A stretch of DNA of 64,000 nt from Whalleya microplaca (lineage: Eukaryota; Ascomycota; Sordariomycetes; Xylariales; Xylariaceae): contig MU385742.1 of NCBI GenBank assembly GCA_022497155.1, forward strand, positions 124,001-188,000. The letters run 5' to 3'. Below, piece by piece: positions 30,796-43,643 of the stretch. The translations under genes and the position numbers were made by a program. Every line of letters begins with the position of its first letter. The first letter of the stretch is position 1. The notes under the pieces are model-generated. The model saw only the letters and a list, made by a program, of their open reading frames with translations. It was not told the DNA's origin and did no database searches.

Positions 30796-31424
30796 ACAAT
30801 CTTTTCAAAGGTTGGACATCGTGTCCGGTAGCAGGTTTCATTATGAAGTAACCCCAGAGCACACACCGTATTGTTTATATTAAAACCTAAGAGTAATCAT
30901 TGCAATTTCGAGCCAATAGTCTACACCTCTCACTGTGTCCATTATGTGAATAAGCGTTCGATCACAATAACAGAACTATGAGGATCTATACGGATTATAC
31001 TCATAACAATTATTACGAACCAGAACCTTTTCTACTACGTGTAGAACTAATAGCTTAAGTCGAAGGAGAAAATAAATAATAAATAAATGAATACATAAAC
31101 TAACCTTCTTAAAGGGGCGTTTAAAGGCTCCATTATAATATGATTCTGTTGGTCGGCTGTGAAACGTGTCCTATATAGACATACACCTTAATTCAATACT
31201 GGACACCGCACTGGTAGGGAGGCCAGAGGAGAGAGTGTATTGAAGCTAATTCTTCTGCAGAGCGATTACAAAAGTCCTTGTTCCACACCAAGTATAATGC
31301 CTACCACCCATTGATGGGGGATGGACGAGAAAAATAAAATAAAAGACTAAGAAAGTATCGATATTCGCCCAGATGCTTAATATCGCATATGGTGCTTAGG
31401 GAGTGAAGGGACGAAGACTAAGTA

Positions 31425-32381
31425 CTAAGACTGATAGGCATTAATGGCATCTTGCAAGGTGCCGTCGATACTACCCTGCTGCTGCTTGAGACAGGGTTGG
31501 CGGGTAGGAATGAGACCGATAAGCGCAAACGCGAGAGCATCGACACCGGTCTCGATGACGCGCAGAGCACCGGCAATCGCAGCTCCAACGGGGTTTGGGA
31601 ATTTCTCAACACCGTCGCCGTCTGTGTGCTCCGCCAAAATAGGGCTAAAGGAGAGCAGGCCAGCGCGACCGATCAGTATATTAAGCAAGGCCTGGTGGAT
31701 GCGCACAAAGTCGATGAGGGCCACGACGATAGTGTCGCTATCGCACCCCGCGGGGAAAGGTGGGAGCGAACTGATCGAGGGCAAGCCGAAGGTCAGCGTG
31801 GCAGCGATGTCCTTCAGCGCCGGGACTATGTCCGTGAGCGGGTTGAAGCGCGGCTCGAGTCCCCGGGCCTTCTTGGCGCCGATTTGCTTGGCGGCGGCCT
31901 GAAGGTTTTGGGACGCGATGGCGACTTCGTTGATCAAGCCGATGACCCGCTGCGCCGCCTCGTCGACGGTGGCCGAGCAGCCCTCCAGGGGACATGTCCC
32001 CGCGCCGCTCGTGGAGCTGGGACCTGCTGCGCTGGGGTCGACGGTAGCCGTCGCATCGGGCGGCAGCGAAACATCGGCGCAGGTTCCAGGTAAAGGTGAG
32101 GCGATGACGACTTCGGTCAGGTTGTTTACAGTGTCGACAAAAGTGCTCGAGGCTGCAGAAGCCTGAGGGGGCAGAAAGATGGTAGTGGTACCGGGGAAGA
32201 AGGTTCCATTGGGAACACCAACGACGGCAAAGGCGGGAACTGTGTCGCAGGCAGACACGGTAGAAGTGAAGGGGGTGCCTTGAGGGGGGATAGGCACAAT
32301 GAGTGTCGACAAGGGTGTTTGGGCTGCGCAGAAGCGGGTTGCCGCGGTGAGGCCCAGGGCGATTGCAGCCGTAGTCTTCAT
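31425..32381 (-). CDS. Secreted Ala-rich protein, HsbA-like
   Basis: The frame is intronless. The best start is the ATG at 32381, giving 318 residues with a signal peptide MKTTAAIALGLTAATRFCAA. Sequence upstream in frame would precede the signal peptide and is probably untranslated. The mature N-terminus is Thr/Pro-rich. A Ser/Gly linker leads to an alpha-helical Ala/Leu-rich domain starting CSATVDEAAQRVIGLINEVA. This helical pattern with alternating hydrophobic Ala/Leu/Ile resembles fungal hydrophobic-surface-binding (HsbA) and related cell-wall proteins. Six or more cysteines are spread through the protein. The family call is tentative; a secreted surface role is well supported by the signal peptide. 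Confidence 0.65.
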   Translation of the reverse strand: MKTTAAIALGLTAATRFCAAQTPLSTLIVPIPPQGTPFTSTVSACDTVPAFAVVGVPNGTFFPGTTTIFLPPQASAASSTFVDTVNNLTEVVIASPLPGTCADVSLPPDATATVDPSAAGPSSTSGAGTCPLEGCSATVDEAAQRVIGLINEVAIASQNLQAAAKQIGAKKARGLEPRFNPLTDIVPALKDIAATLTFGLPSISSLPPFPAGCDSDTIVVALIDFVRIHQALLNILIGRAGLLSFSPILAEHTDGDGVEKFPNPVGAAIAGALRVIETGVDALAFALIGLIPTRQPCLKQQQGSIDGTLQDAINAYQS

Positions 32382-32994
32382 CTTCACGTGGTGGTAAGGA
32401 TGGGGATGCTGGTAAGGATAGCTCTCTGTCTCGCCTGCTCTTTGATTTGAGATGTGGAATAAGAGATGATGAACTTGCACTTCAGACGAGAGCGTAGTAG
32501 TCCTGGTGGTATTTATATAGAGAATCTAAGGGCCATATCGACTAATTTCCTACCATCATGACACTTAAGACATTGCGGCACTTGAGATTCAACTTTCAAA
32601 GCCGTCTCCTTGCAAAGGAGATCACACCGTTACCCCGAGGCTTCGCCGTCATCTGAAAGAAATTGACGATATTGAAATTGAGAGACAGATGTCGTTGCCT
32701 GTAGATCCATAAAAGCGAAGTGGTACCTACCTAGACAAAGTCATCATCACAGATCTTCCCAGCCATCGAGTATGACGATGTAATTCTTCTATCCAAAAAC
32801 ATCTAGTAGGAAACATATCCACCGGGAACATGCATTCATTGGTTGATACAGTCCAACGTCGCACCATCCTCGTGTAATCTACCAGCGTTTGGACCACTCA
32901 AAGAATGGGGGATAGTGAAGATTACTAACGGATAGGCTTCGTACGAGGGCTGTTCAAAGACCGGGAGTTATGTTACTTCGATAGTAACGCTATT
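32382..32994. other. Intergenic region
   Basis: Promoter side of the secreted-protein gene and AT-rich spacer. Nothing else is supported. Confidence 0.4.
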
Positions 32995-33285
32995 GTCAGG
33001 GTTCTTTGTTAGGCTTCATGTATATAGAGGCTATTCGAAGAACAGCCTTTATCACAGTTACAGTGTGTGCAATGATCATTTAGGTGCTGCCGTGGTCACT
33101 TTAGTTGACTAAGTAGAATTGCGTAAAGGTCTAAGACCTAAAAGATCTTCTGACAGCTCAGAAGATCCCTTTTAAGTTGGCACTATAAGTGATACCCCTA
33201 TTATCGTGACAGCCTTTTAGTTAGTTCTTCGTGCAACAACTGTTTTGTTTTGCTACCTCATACGTTCATCTCGTGACAGCTATCT
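32995..33285 (+). repeat. LTR-like dispersed repeat, copy C, interrupted by an insertion with a perfect hairpin
   Basis: The left block (32995-33060) reads GTCAGGGTTCTTTGTTAGGC then TTCATGTATATAGAGG and TTCGAAGAACAGCCTTT. The right block (about 33209-33285) reads ACAGCCTTTTAGTTAGTTC, TTCGTGCAACAACTGTTTTG and CTACCTCATACGTTCATC, ending CTCGTGACA. Compared with copy B, about 150 bp are inserted between the blocks, and ACAGCCTTT occurs at both borders. Inside the insertion GATCTTCTGA-CAGC-TCAGAAGATC (about 33143-33166) is a perfect 10-bp hairpin. Confidence 0.55.
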
Positions 33286-33543
33286 TGGTTCGTTTCCGAG
33301 ACATTGAATGTCTTCAACAGCTATTTCCAGATGCAAGTAGCCTCTGACATCTCACTGTGCTCTTGTACAGGAAACACGCAAGAGAAACACTGTCAAACCG
33401 CACGATAATAGATACATAAACTTCATATGTGCGTGAACTAGACCCCAAGCTAGAGTATAGACGGTCAATCCGCACGAGTTTCCCTGTTCTCATCCTATTT
33501 CGATTCCCGCCACCATCATCATCCGGCCGAGACAGGAGGAGCA

Positions 33544-35566
33544 ATGAGAAACGCTATGCAACCACGGCAGTTATACCAACGACGTATCTTCTTGTCCAAT
33601 GTTCAGTTTCCCTATGGCAAGCGCAACTTCTCTTCAGAGGCAGCGTCGATGTCTCAACAGCACGTCGAGAAGATTGCCGTCGTGGGTGGTGGCATCACCG
33701 GTCTAGCTGCGGCATACTACGCTAGCAAGCGATATCCTTCGGCCTCAATCACCCTCTTCGAGAGCTCGAACAGGCTGGGAGGTATCGTTGAATCGACCCA
33801 TGTATCCATTGACAAAAACACTTCCGTGGTCTGCGAAAGGGGCCCGAGAACTCTTCGGGCCAACGCTCCCCGTGCTCCTGTCACGTATGATCTCGTAAGC
33901 CTTTGTACCGTATACTCTTTTTCTTTTCCTCCTTTTCTACTACTACGTGTTCTCCACCCAACTCGTTGTTAGCAAAGCTCTGAGAGGCTTTGGTCTAGAT
34001 CCATGCCCTAGGCCTCAGGGACACCCTCATCACTGTGCCAAAGCAATGCCCAACAGGCGGGACACGGTATATCCTATATCCAGATCACCTCGTTGCCATA
34101 CCGGCCTTCAATCCCACACTAGTCCGCCGTCACATAGCATCTATCCCAGCACCCTCCACACTACAGGCGCGACAGCTTACTAGGCTCCTGTACGTGCTTG
34201 TGACCGAGCCCCTATTCAGTGGTTTGCTGGGCGGTCTGCTCCGCAGCATTTTATTCTCAACACCCCGCCCTCCAGATCTTCATGATGAGTCCATAGGTAG
34301 TTTTCTTGCCCGACGTTTCGGTCACCGCTTCGTGGATAATCTGGCTTCGGCTGTTGCGAATGGCTTGTACGCTGGCGATGTCTATCGACTAAGCGCCAAG
34401 GCGTTGCTACCTGGCTTGTGGGAGCTTGAGATGAGGGCCGAGGAAGAAAAGAGGAGAGGTCGAGGTGGTTTTTTGGGGGCTATGTTACAGTCCGCCAGGG
34501 GAAGAAGCTATCAAACCAATGCTCAGGGGGTAAGTGACGTATCTTTAGCTGTTAGGTCCCGACAACGGGAAGACGATCTGATAGCAAGATTGAGAAGGGG
34601 ATCCGCTGGGGAACTAGAGACTAGTTTGAGGGACACAAGCGTCTTCAGCTTTAGAAGGGGGCTGCAGGAGTTACCGTCTGCTCTGGAAGCCGCTCTGAGA
34701 AGGGCAAAGAATGTGCACTTGCATATTGGAACTTCTGTGAAAAAAGTTAGCCAGCGTGATGGTGGCTTGGCGCTTTCGGTCCGTTTATATCTCTCTTGTC
34801 AAGCATCCCTCTTATCTTCCTGCCTTTCGTCTGTCTCTCGCCAATATTAACGAGGAAACAGATCTCAGGCCAAAACAAGACTATCACTCAGCCCTTCACG
34901 CACATCATAGCCACCACGCCGTACAATCATGTCCTCTCCGCTGCCAATCTGGAAAATGCACCCATGGCCACCGTGACAGTCATGCTGGTTACGCTCTGCT
35001 TCGCCACCCCCTTTCTGAACCACCCACACCGTGGCTTCGGCTATCTGATCCCCATCTCCGTGCCAGCGCACCAGAACCCGGAGCATGCGCTGGGCGTCGT
35101 CTTCGACACGGACGCCATGCCAGACCAGGACCTGCCCCCTTCCCCGAGCCCGGACGGCCACAACGGCCACCACCAGCAAGTGCCCAACACGAAGATCACT
35201 GTAATACTCGGTGGGCACTGGTGGGACGGGCGCAGCGCGGCCACACTACCCACCGAGGCCGAAGGCGTAAGAATGGCCCAGCGGCTGCTACGGCGACACC
35301 TGGGAATCACCGAGGACCCCGTTGCGAGCGTGGTGACACTACGGAGGGACGCGATCCCGCAATATGAGGTGGGTCACTGCGAGAGGATGGCGCGGCTGCA
35401 CGAATTACTGCTAGAACGGTTCGCGGGGCGGCTGCGCGTGGCGGGTGCATCTTACCGCGGGGTTGGGGTGCATGATTGTGTGTTTTCGGCGCTGAGCGTG
35501 GCAGAGGCGCTGGACCTGGAAGGATTGACGGGATTGGAGTGCTTTGCAGATAGCAAAAGGACGTAG
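33544..35566 (+). CDS. HEM14: Protoporphyrinogen oxidase (mitochondrial, haem pathway)
   Basis: Three exons, 33544-33894, 33999-34778 and 34862-35566, encode 611 residues. Joins are in phase; intron 1 ends TCTAG before IHALGLRDTLITVP and intron 2 has a GTCCGT donor. The enzyme oxidises protoporphyrinogen IX to protoporphyrin IX on the mitochondrial inner membrane. A basic N-terminus free of acidic residues (about 1-30) suits a mitochondrial presequence. The FAD site is IAVVGGGITGLAAAYYASKR at about 44-63. FESSNRLGGIVES and CERGPRTLRA are characteristic of the oxidase. GYLIPIS and the closing VHDCVFSALSVAEAL segment are also family-typical. The Ser/Asn/Gly-rich insert around DLPPSPSPDGHNGHH is unusual but lies in a variable region. 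Confidence 0.93.
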
Positions 35567-35909
35567 GCAATATATGAATTACGTGTTATTAGCAACGTTT
35601 ATAGTCCCCCTATCTGATACTTGTGCCCTTAGATTTACGCATTAAGATGTATGTTAGGAGTTTAATCTAAGGTGAAACTAGTCGAACAGCCATCAATCTT
35701 CCCCATTTCCCAATATATGCGGCTCCAAAGCCCCCGGAAGAAATGGATTCTCGCAAAAAGCCCTATAATTATTCGCGTTATCCCGAGGTCGAAGGGGGCG
35801 GTGGCAATTTGGGTCTGATAGGAGATCGGAGCGTGCGACATCTGCAATGTGAACCTTTCCAAGGCAGACCCGAATCTAGCCGGCAAATTAAGCCACTCTA
35901 GCTAAATAC
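35567..35909. other. Convergent intergenic region
   Basis: 3'-to-3' spacer between the oxidase and the SGNH hydrolase; no feature is supported. Confidence 0.4.
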
Positions 35910-37386
35910 CTACACAGCCGTTGCATTACCTCCAAATATATCCAGGGGAAACGCATCAGCAATAGCCTGGTATCCAGCAACATTCGGATGCAGGTGATCG
36001 CCCCCATCATACTGCGCAGCCAAATTCGCCGCATTGGCAGCATCAGCCACGACCCCCGCAAAATCGACCGCGCCATCGAGCGCGCCCTCGCCACCGCCCA
36101 AGATCCACTCGTTGACCGACTGCCGCGCCTGATCGCGAGCCGGACTGCTGTAGGCCTGTCCGTTCCCGCCGAACGGCGTGATCGTGGCGCCGAAGACAGC
36201 CAGGCCGGCGGCCCTGGCATCGGCGGCGATGGTCGCAAACGCGGAGGTCAGGGAGGTGGCGACGCGCGTCTGCGTGCCCGCGTCCGCGGACGCGCTGCCG
36301 ATGTCGTTCACGCCCTCGAAGAGGACCGCGTACTTGACGCCCGCGGTCGCCAGGAGGTCGCGCTGGTAGCGCTGCATCAGCGGCGGGCCCAGGCCGCCCG
36401 TCAGCACGGTGTTGCCGCCGGCCGCCTGGTTGCAGACGGCGATGTTGGTGAGGCCCGCCTCTTGCATCCTAGCTAGGAGCAGGTCGGGCCAGCTGCGGGC
36501 TCTGTTAGCGAGAACGTAGAGGACGTAGGTAGAGAACGTGGACTATGAAATGATAGATATGAGCGCCTAGCCGTACCGGTTGTTCGCATTGTCAGTGCTT
36601 CCGCGCCCGTCGGTGATGCTGTCACCGAGGATCACGAGAGCGCTCATCGTCAGGGGAACCCAGGCTTCTACGGCCGAGAGAAAATACCAGTGCGCGGTGC
36701 TCGCGCCCGTCACGGTCGAGGCGTTCAGATGGTTTCCCTGCTGCATCCATGACGTTGTGCGGCTGCCCGGATGGCCCGTGATGCTGCTTCCTGACTGGCC
36801 AGCTTGCGAATAGAGAGTGACGGTGACCATGGACTGAGGCTCAACTGGGAAGTCGACCGGGTCTGTGTAGACAACCTCACCCGTGGGGATGGTCACGGAA
36901 CTCGAGCCGTTGAAAGTCAGGGCCTTGAGGGACGCTATATCGATGGCGTTTACGCCGGCCTTCCCACCAGTCGGAAGCGCCACCGAGGCTTCCGTGATAG
37001 GAAGGTCACTGCCGCCAAAGGTGTTGGAGATCTGGAAGCGAAGCCTCTCCGCCCCGATGGACACGTGCAGCGTTTGGCGGAGAGTGGCATCCTGGAAAGC
37101 GGCTGAGCCTGACTATGAACACGATTTAGACGGGTATCCCCCCAGCCCTTTGAATAAGCGATCAACCTACAAACGGGGACGGTGGTAGGTTATTGGGTTC
37201 AACCAGCTGTTGCATCGAAGTCCATGTTGCTACCCAATGTGAATCCTCCTCCTGCCGCCGTTGCACATTATAAGTCACATTATAAGTAGGAAGTGCGGGG
37301 ATACACGCCGCGAACAACAGCCAAAGCGTAATCAACGATAATCTGAGGCTGAGGCTTCTCAACATGTCTACACAAACCAACGTCAT
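35910..37386 (-). CDS. Secreted SGNH/GDSL-family esterase
   Basis: Three exons on the minus strand, 37171-37386, 36577-37112 and 35910-36492, encode about 444 residues. Donors are GTAGGT and GTACGG, and the phases agree. Either ATG (37386 or 37365) works; the second begins directly with the signal peptide MLRSLSLRLSLITLWLLFAA. SGSAAFQDATLRQTLHVSIG, an N-terminal beta-sandwich motif, precedes the SGNH core. Block I is GDSITDG with Ser at about 237, block III is FEGVNDIG and block V HLHPN supplies the Asp-x-x-His pair. Related fungal and bacterial enzymes act as lipases, lysophospholipases or carbohydrate esterases. The substrate cannot be told from sequence. Confidence 0.87.
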
Positions 37387-38577
37387 GTCGGCGACAGTTG
37401 GGGTAGAGATAGGTGCCAGGGCAGCGGGGAATAGCACATCGTGACGGGTATGATATTTATTGCCACATGCAGTGCCTAGCTGTGAAGTGACAGCGGATGC
37501 TCTACTTCCGCGGTTATATTGCTCAAATCAGACGACCATTTAGCCATAGGGCTGGCTGTCTGTTCCTGGACATCAAGTCCGAGGCGCACTAGCTCACATT
37601 TCGGAAACTTGAAAATTACTTGACGTTACCAGCGAGCGGCTCTTATTCAGATCTAGATATGATCTTGAGTGTTTAATAGGGTAAATGTGTTGCACTGCAG
37701 ACGGGTGCAAATAAGTTAATCCAGGGCTTAACTGCCCCCTTCGGACGGCCACACGCATGAGGCATTGGTACCCAAGACTAGACGATGGCGAAGACACAAC
37801 TAGTGATTCATGAGAAAACTGAGAGGTAACAATGCATTGAAAACTCCGTAAACAGATTGAGCGAGAAATAGGAGAGACAAACGCGTGAATTAAGGCATCA
37901 TAATGCTGATGAGAAGAAAAATCTGATAGATCACAACGAGCATCAGCAGATATAATACTAGCAGACTTCTCTCCTAAAACCATTGCACGTGGTGGTGTGA
38001 TAGAGTTGACTGGAAAGAGGAAAATTACCTAAGATGAAAAGGATTTGTGAACTTATGATATAGGTAAGCTAAGATATAAGCTAGGTTATCGATAGTACAC
38101 TAACAGGTGTAAGATCAATTGAATTACCCCTCCCCCTCTATCCACTCATTGCACTTTTTATTGTCATCCTACTATGACTGTAACCTAGCCAGTAGTCTTA
38201 TACATCGTATTACACAGAGACGGTTTTTTTTCTGCTTCATCTGAACCATAGAATTCTTTGCGCTAACTGCCTACAAGAAGCAACAAAAGCGTTGTTGCTG
38301 TCAAAACAGTTACACAATATCTATTGAGATATTAGCCCTGTCAGAATTTAGGAAAACCCGCGAATCCGGGTTAACAAAGGCTTCTCAGTGAATAGTCTGA
38401 CTCACCTTGAGACTGAAAATCCTGGAATCCTTCCCGCGTCTGTACCAACCCATCCGGCCGTCAAGTAATACCACCATTGTAGCAATCAGGCTTTAACTCC
38501 TTTTCTATTCTCATCGCTATACCAACGGGTTACCATACGCCTGCCGCAGCATTGTTTTCAACTACTCCCTCGTCACA
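37387..38577. other. Divergent intergenic region
   Basis: Contains an ATG-initiated minus-strand frame of 129 codons at 37594-37983 (Ser-rich, no family, about 0.2 as a gene). The 38440-38577 part is the likely DAHP synthase promoter and leader. Confidence 0.35.
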
Positions 38578-40037
<1,460 letters not shown>

Positions 40038-40537
40038 GTAATAGCGGGCATAGTACATAGGTAGCTATAAACACCTTCAAATAGGGGGTTACTTGAGAGG
40101 ATAGACATCTAGGCTACTTGAGCTTCGAGGGCAAAGAAATAATCGTGTAGGACTATAGATGAGTCTTTTGTAAGTGATGCATATCATTGCATCCAGGGAT
40201 CATAAAAGTTGAACCTCATTCACGGTTTTGTATGTATGAGGAAGTAAAATACTGGGGGCGTTTAGCTGGTATATTACTACCAAATGGGGCCGCCTGCTGA
40301 TTGATGCTTCTCCTTCAAAAATAGGTTAGGATTAATAAGTTTGCACTATATGGTATGGCTTATCATATATGAATACAATTCCCATATTTTCTTTCTTGCC
40401 AACTTCAAAGCAGGCCGGGATATGACAAACGATGATATCCTCCCTTTTCCGCAACAATTTCCAAGACTCCCAACGCCACCCACATAACCCAAGCAGTATA
40501 CCCGCAGCATATACACGTCGAAATCTATCGTCCCTCC
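40038..40537. other. Convergent intergenic region
   Basis: 3' spacer between DAHP synthase and the next minus-strand gene; AT-rich, no feature supported. Confidence 0.4.
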
Positions 40538-41222
40538 CTACCTAACCGGCATATAAGCCTGTCCTCCCCCTCCCCCCGCCGCAGCCCCAACCCCCGCGGC
40601 GGCGGACGCAGTCTTCCTCCCCTCGCGCATCTCGAGGACGCGGCGGGCGGCGGCCCAGCCCAGCAGGCCGGTGGTGCCGAGGATGAAGCCCCAGACGATG
40701 ACCTGGTCCTTGCGGCTGTCGCGCTGGAAGCACATGGCCACGACGTCGAGCTCGTCGGCGTCGCGGCAGATCGGCAGGTTCTGCGCCAGGCAGAAGGCCC
40801 GCGTGCACTGCGTGCAGGAGGCCGAGGCCGCGCGCTTGTTGTTGTTGTTGTTGTTGCTTGAGGGGGTGGAAGGGGAGAGGGGGAGGTCGCGGAGTTGGGC
40901 TTGCGATGTGCCAGTGCCGCTACCGGGGGAGGAGGGGGAGGAGGAGTCGCCCTGAGGGCCGAGTTGGATTAGGGTGCTGTTCTTGAAGCAGCTGCATTTG
41001 CAGAAGGTGGGCGCGGCTGTGGAGAGGGCGCGGGAGGCGCGTTGGTTAGCTTGCGTTACTGCACGGGGGAGCAAGGGAGAGGGAATAGGGAATAGAAAAT
41101 AGGGTCATGAGAAGAAGTGAGCAGGTGAGTATGTAAGTGGGATATATAATAGGTGGCTTACAGGCTGCGACGGCATGGCAGAAGAGGGCTCCTATAAGGA
41201 GTAGGAAGAGGTGAAGTCGCAT
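40538..41222 (-). CDS. Secretory-pathway Cys-rich single-pass membrane protein
   Basis: Two exons, 41162-41222 and 40538-41058, encode 193 residues. The tiny first exon is essentially the signal peptide MRLHLFLLLIGALFCHAVAA and ends in GTAAGC; the second continues in phase at LTQANQRASRALS. The lumenal part has CKCSCFKNST and CTQCTRAFCLAQNLPIC plus MCFQRDSRKD, separated by a Ser/Pro-rich and poly-Asn linker. One membrane span follows (VIVWGFILGTTGLLGWAAAR), then a short Ala/Gly-rich cytosolic tail. This arrangement (C-x-C-x-C, NST, C..C...FCL..LPIC, single TM) is a conserved but unnamed fungal membrane-protein family. Function unknown. Confidence 0.75.
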
Positions 41223-41632
41223 TGTGTCTATCTCATTGGCTTCGGTCTGACGTGCGGATAAATCGCCTGTATACGGAATCAGGTTAGCTGTCGAATGTAA
41301 AACCCGAATGCATTTTCTTTACCTGCTTAGGCATGCTCTCGTGGAAGCATCTGAAGCTTCAATAATGCATATGGACAGTGACGTTGGAAACGTTCTACAC
41401 CGTGGATAGGCCGGTACGTACCGCGTACAGTGTCAAAACTGTATTCGGACGTTAAAAGTACTACTGTACGGAGCTTTCTGTGGCCGTGCATAGCTCCGGT
41501 CAGCCTCAGGTGGCTTGCAGATTCTAGTCGCAGCTGGTAAAAAGTTCATGCCGCCTAGGAAGCTTCAGCTCGCGATCCGACCTTCGCATTGCATTCTCTT
41601 TACACACCGGCCGCATCGCCAATTAGGTCACA
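41223..41632. other. Divergent promoter region
   Basis: Short shared upstream region of the Cys-rich membrane protein and the mL50 gene; no specific element recognised. Confidence 0.4.
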
Positions 41633-42855
41633 ATGCGACGGATACCTCGAGTAAGACGGCCTTCGTGCCTGTCTGCATCTACGTCTACCTCGCTCTCCCC
41701 AATTGCGCCCTTGAATGTCCAGCGACCGGCTCCATCATCCCAACCGAGACCCACGCCGACGACCCTTCGATGCCCGTCTCTGACTCGGTTCTACTCTTCC
41801 GAGAGACCCCCTCAGAGCTTGATTAGGACGTCTCGAGAACCTCAAGATTTGATGGATGTGGTGCCTGCAGAATCGCACGGAGGGCTTGTGCAGAGTTCAC
41901 CATCTCAAACCTCCGGCGCATATATCCCGCCGCCCAAGCGCAGTTATGCCGCCCGGATAGACGAGATCGCAGACACCACCTACGCCCCCGCAGAGACAGC
42001 CGAGGGCTTGGAGACCGTGGGCGGCGTAAAGGACTGGTGGGAGCGGAGGGAACACTGGACCAAGGACGGCGACTTCGTCAGTTTCCGGCCGCGGAACAAG
42101 CTACAGGATCCCGCCGTCCTCGAGGCCCACGTCAGGCGGGCCGTCGTGGAGGCATATATACTGCGGCACGCCGGTCGGGAAGCTGAACTGACCAGTGCCT
42201 GGTCGGTGGGGAGCCAAGGCGACCTCGAACGCGTGATGAGAATAGGGATCAGTGTTGCAGAGGACGGTGCCGTGTCAGTGAATGGCGATGCTGCTGCTAT
42301 ACTGGCTTCCTTGGATGGTTCACGCGAGGTACCCGACGTGAACACTGAGGGCACGGCGGCCAACCCGGGGCTCTCGGCCAAGAGAGCTGCGAAGCTCATA
42401 GAGGCCTGGGATCCTAGCTGGAAGAAAGCCTCCCTGTCGGATCCCAGGATCAAGTTCGCGGTATGTAGTCCCTTCCTCTCGGTCGGCTGACTACAGGCCT
42501 CAAACCAAATTAACGCTGAAACTAGGTTACGAAGCGTGTCTTCCAGCTCACCGGCCACCTAGTACCCGACCACCAACTACCCACCCTCAACAACGTCCAC
42601 GCATTACTCCGCTTAGTGCAGAGGCCTCCCAAACCCAAGACGCTGACCCAGGAGATCCAGAAGCGGAACCAGGACCTCCTCGAGCTCCCGAACGTGACCG
42701 TCGCCTCCAAGCGTGTCACCCGCGGCGACAAGGAGAAGGCCGTCGGCCGCTTCAAGCTCATCGAGGAGGAGTTCAAGAAGAGGGACCTTCCCCTCGTGGG
42801 CCACGGCTTCGTCAGGAAGAGCAAGGAGCTGTCGCACCTCAAGGGTGGACTGTGA
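41633..42855 (+). CDS. Mitochondrial large ribosomal subunit protein mL50
   Basis: Two exons, 41633-42460 and 42526-42855 (65-nt intron GTATGT..CTAG), encode 385 residues. The Arg/Ser/Thr/Pro-rich, acid-free first 45 residues are a good mitochondrial presequence. The conserved L50 domain spans the intron: PSWKKASLSDPRIKFA, then VTKRVFQLTGHLVPDHQL. The C-terminal block PPKPKTLTQEIQKRNQD, LPNVTVASKRVTRGDKEKA and VGRFKLIEEEFKKRDLPL is typical of Pezizomycotina mL50. It is a structural protein of the mitoribosome. Its function is well supported; the long central segment is fungal-specific. Confidence 0.88.
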
Positions 42856-43643
42856 TCTGCTGCCACACTGTACACTTATTTCTATGGGTGGTGTATCTAT
42901 CCGCATTTAGAGTGCCCTTGGCACTCTACCCTCATAAGTGTAGAAACAAATGTAACATACCAGCCACAGCCAACTACTACTTGCAATTATGTGCACTTCG
43001 GGTATATGTGAATAGGGTAAGTGATGCTATGGCAATCGTTGCGTGAGAGTGAAGGGGTAGCTTCTGTTATGGAAAGATTCGGGCTGGCTTCAGTCCTTAG
43101 AATCTTGAGGATCCCGTATCGGACTCTATTTTGCCATGTGGAAATAGTGGGCGAGAACTACGACCGCATTCTTTCAACAATTATATATACCCAGGCGATC
43201 CGCCAGTCTAGACAGCTAAACCTTAAGACAGCCAAGTCTCATCAATCTTGCATCACAACGTATTCTGTGTGTTGGCATGCATCGTGTATTCTTCATAGGC
43301 TCGAAGCAAGGAGAATGAGTAAGCCTTGTCGCTAAAGAGAACTCAAGTTTGCCATAAGAATGATACTTCCTCGGCATATAAGCTTCATAGACGAGTCAAT
43401 CTAAGTGTTTGGTAAAAGTATCCTCTATTTCATAGCGCCTCCTCCTACCCCCTTTACTGATATCCATATATCTCTATATCTAGCCATCCGGATGCCAGAA
43501 GTACTACCTAGATAGTCTCTAACCCCTAATACCGTATCGCTATAGAATTCTATCCAGCATCACTAAATCCTCGCAATACCCACCTGTCACTCCCCCAACG
43601 CTCAATCACAGAATCGCCTGCCTCCTCCCCGGCCTCACCTACT
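42856..43643. other. Convergent intergenic region
   Basis: 3' spacer of mL50 and the thioesterase. A 104-codon plus-strand frame (43021-43335) has no family features. No RNA gene seen. Confidence 0.35.
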
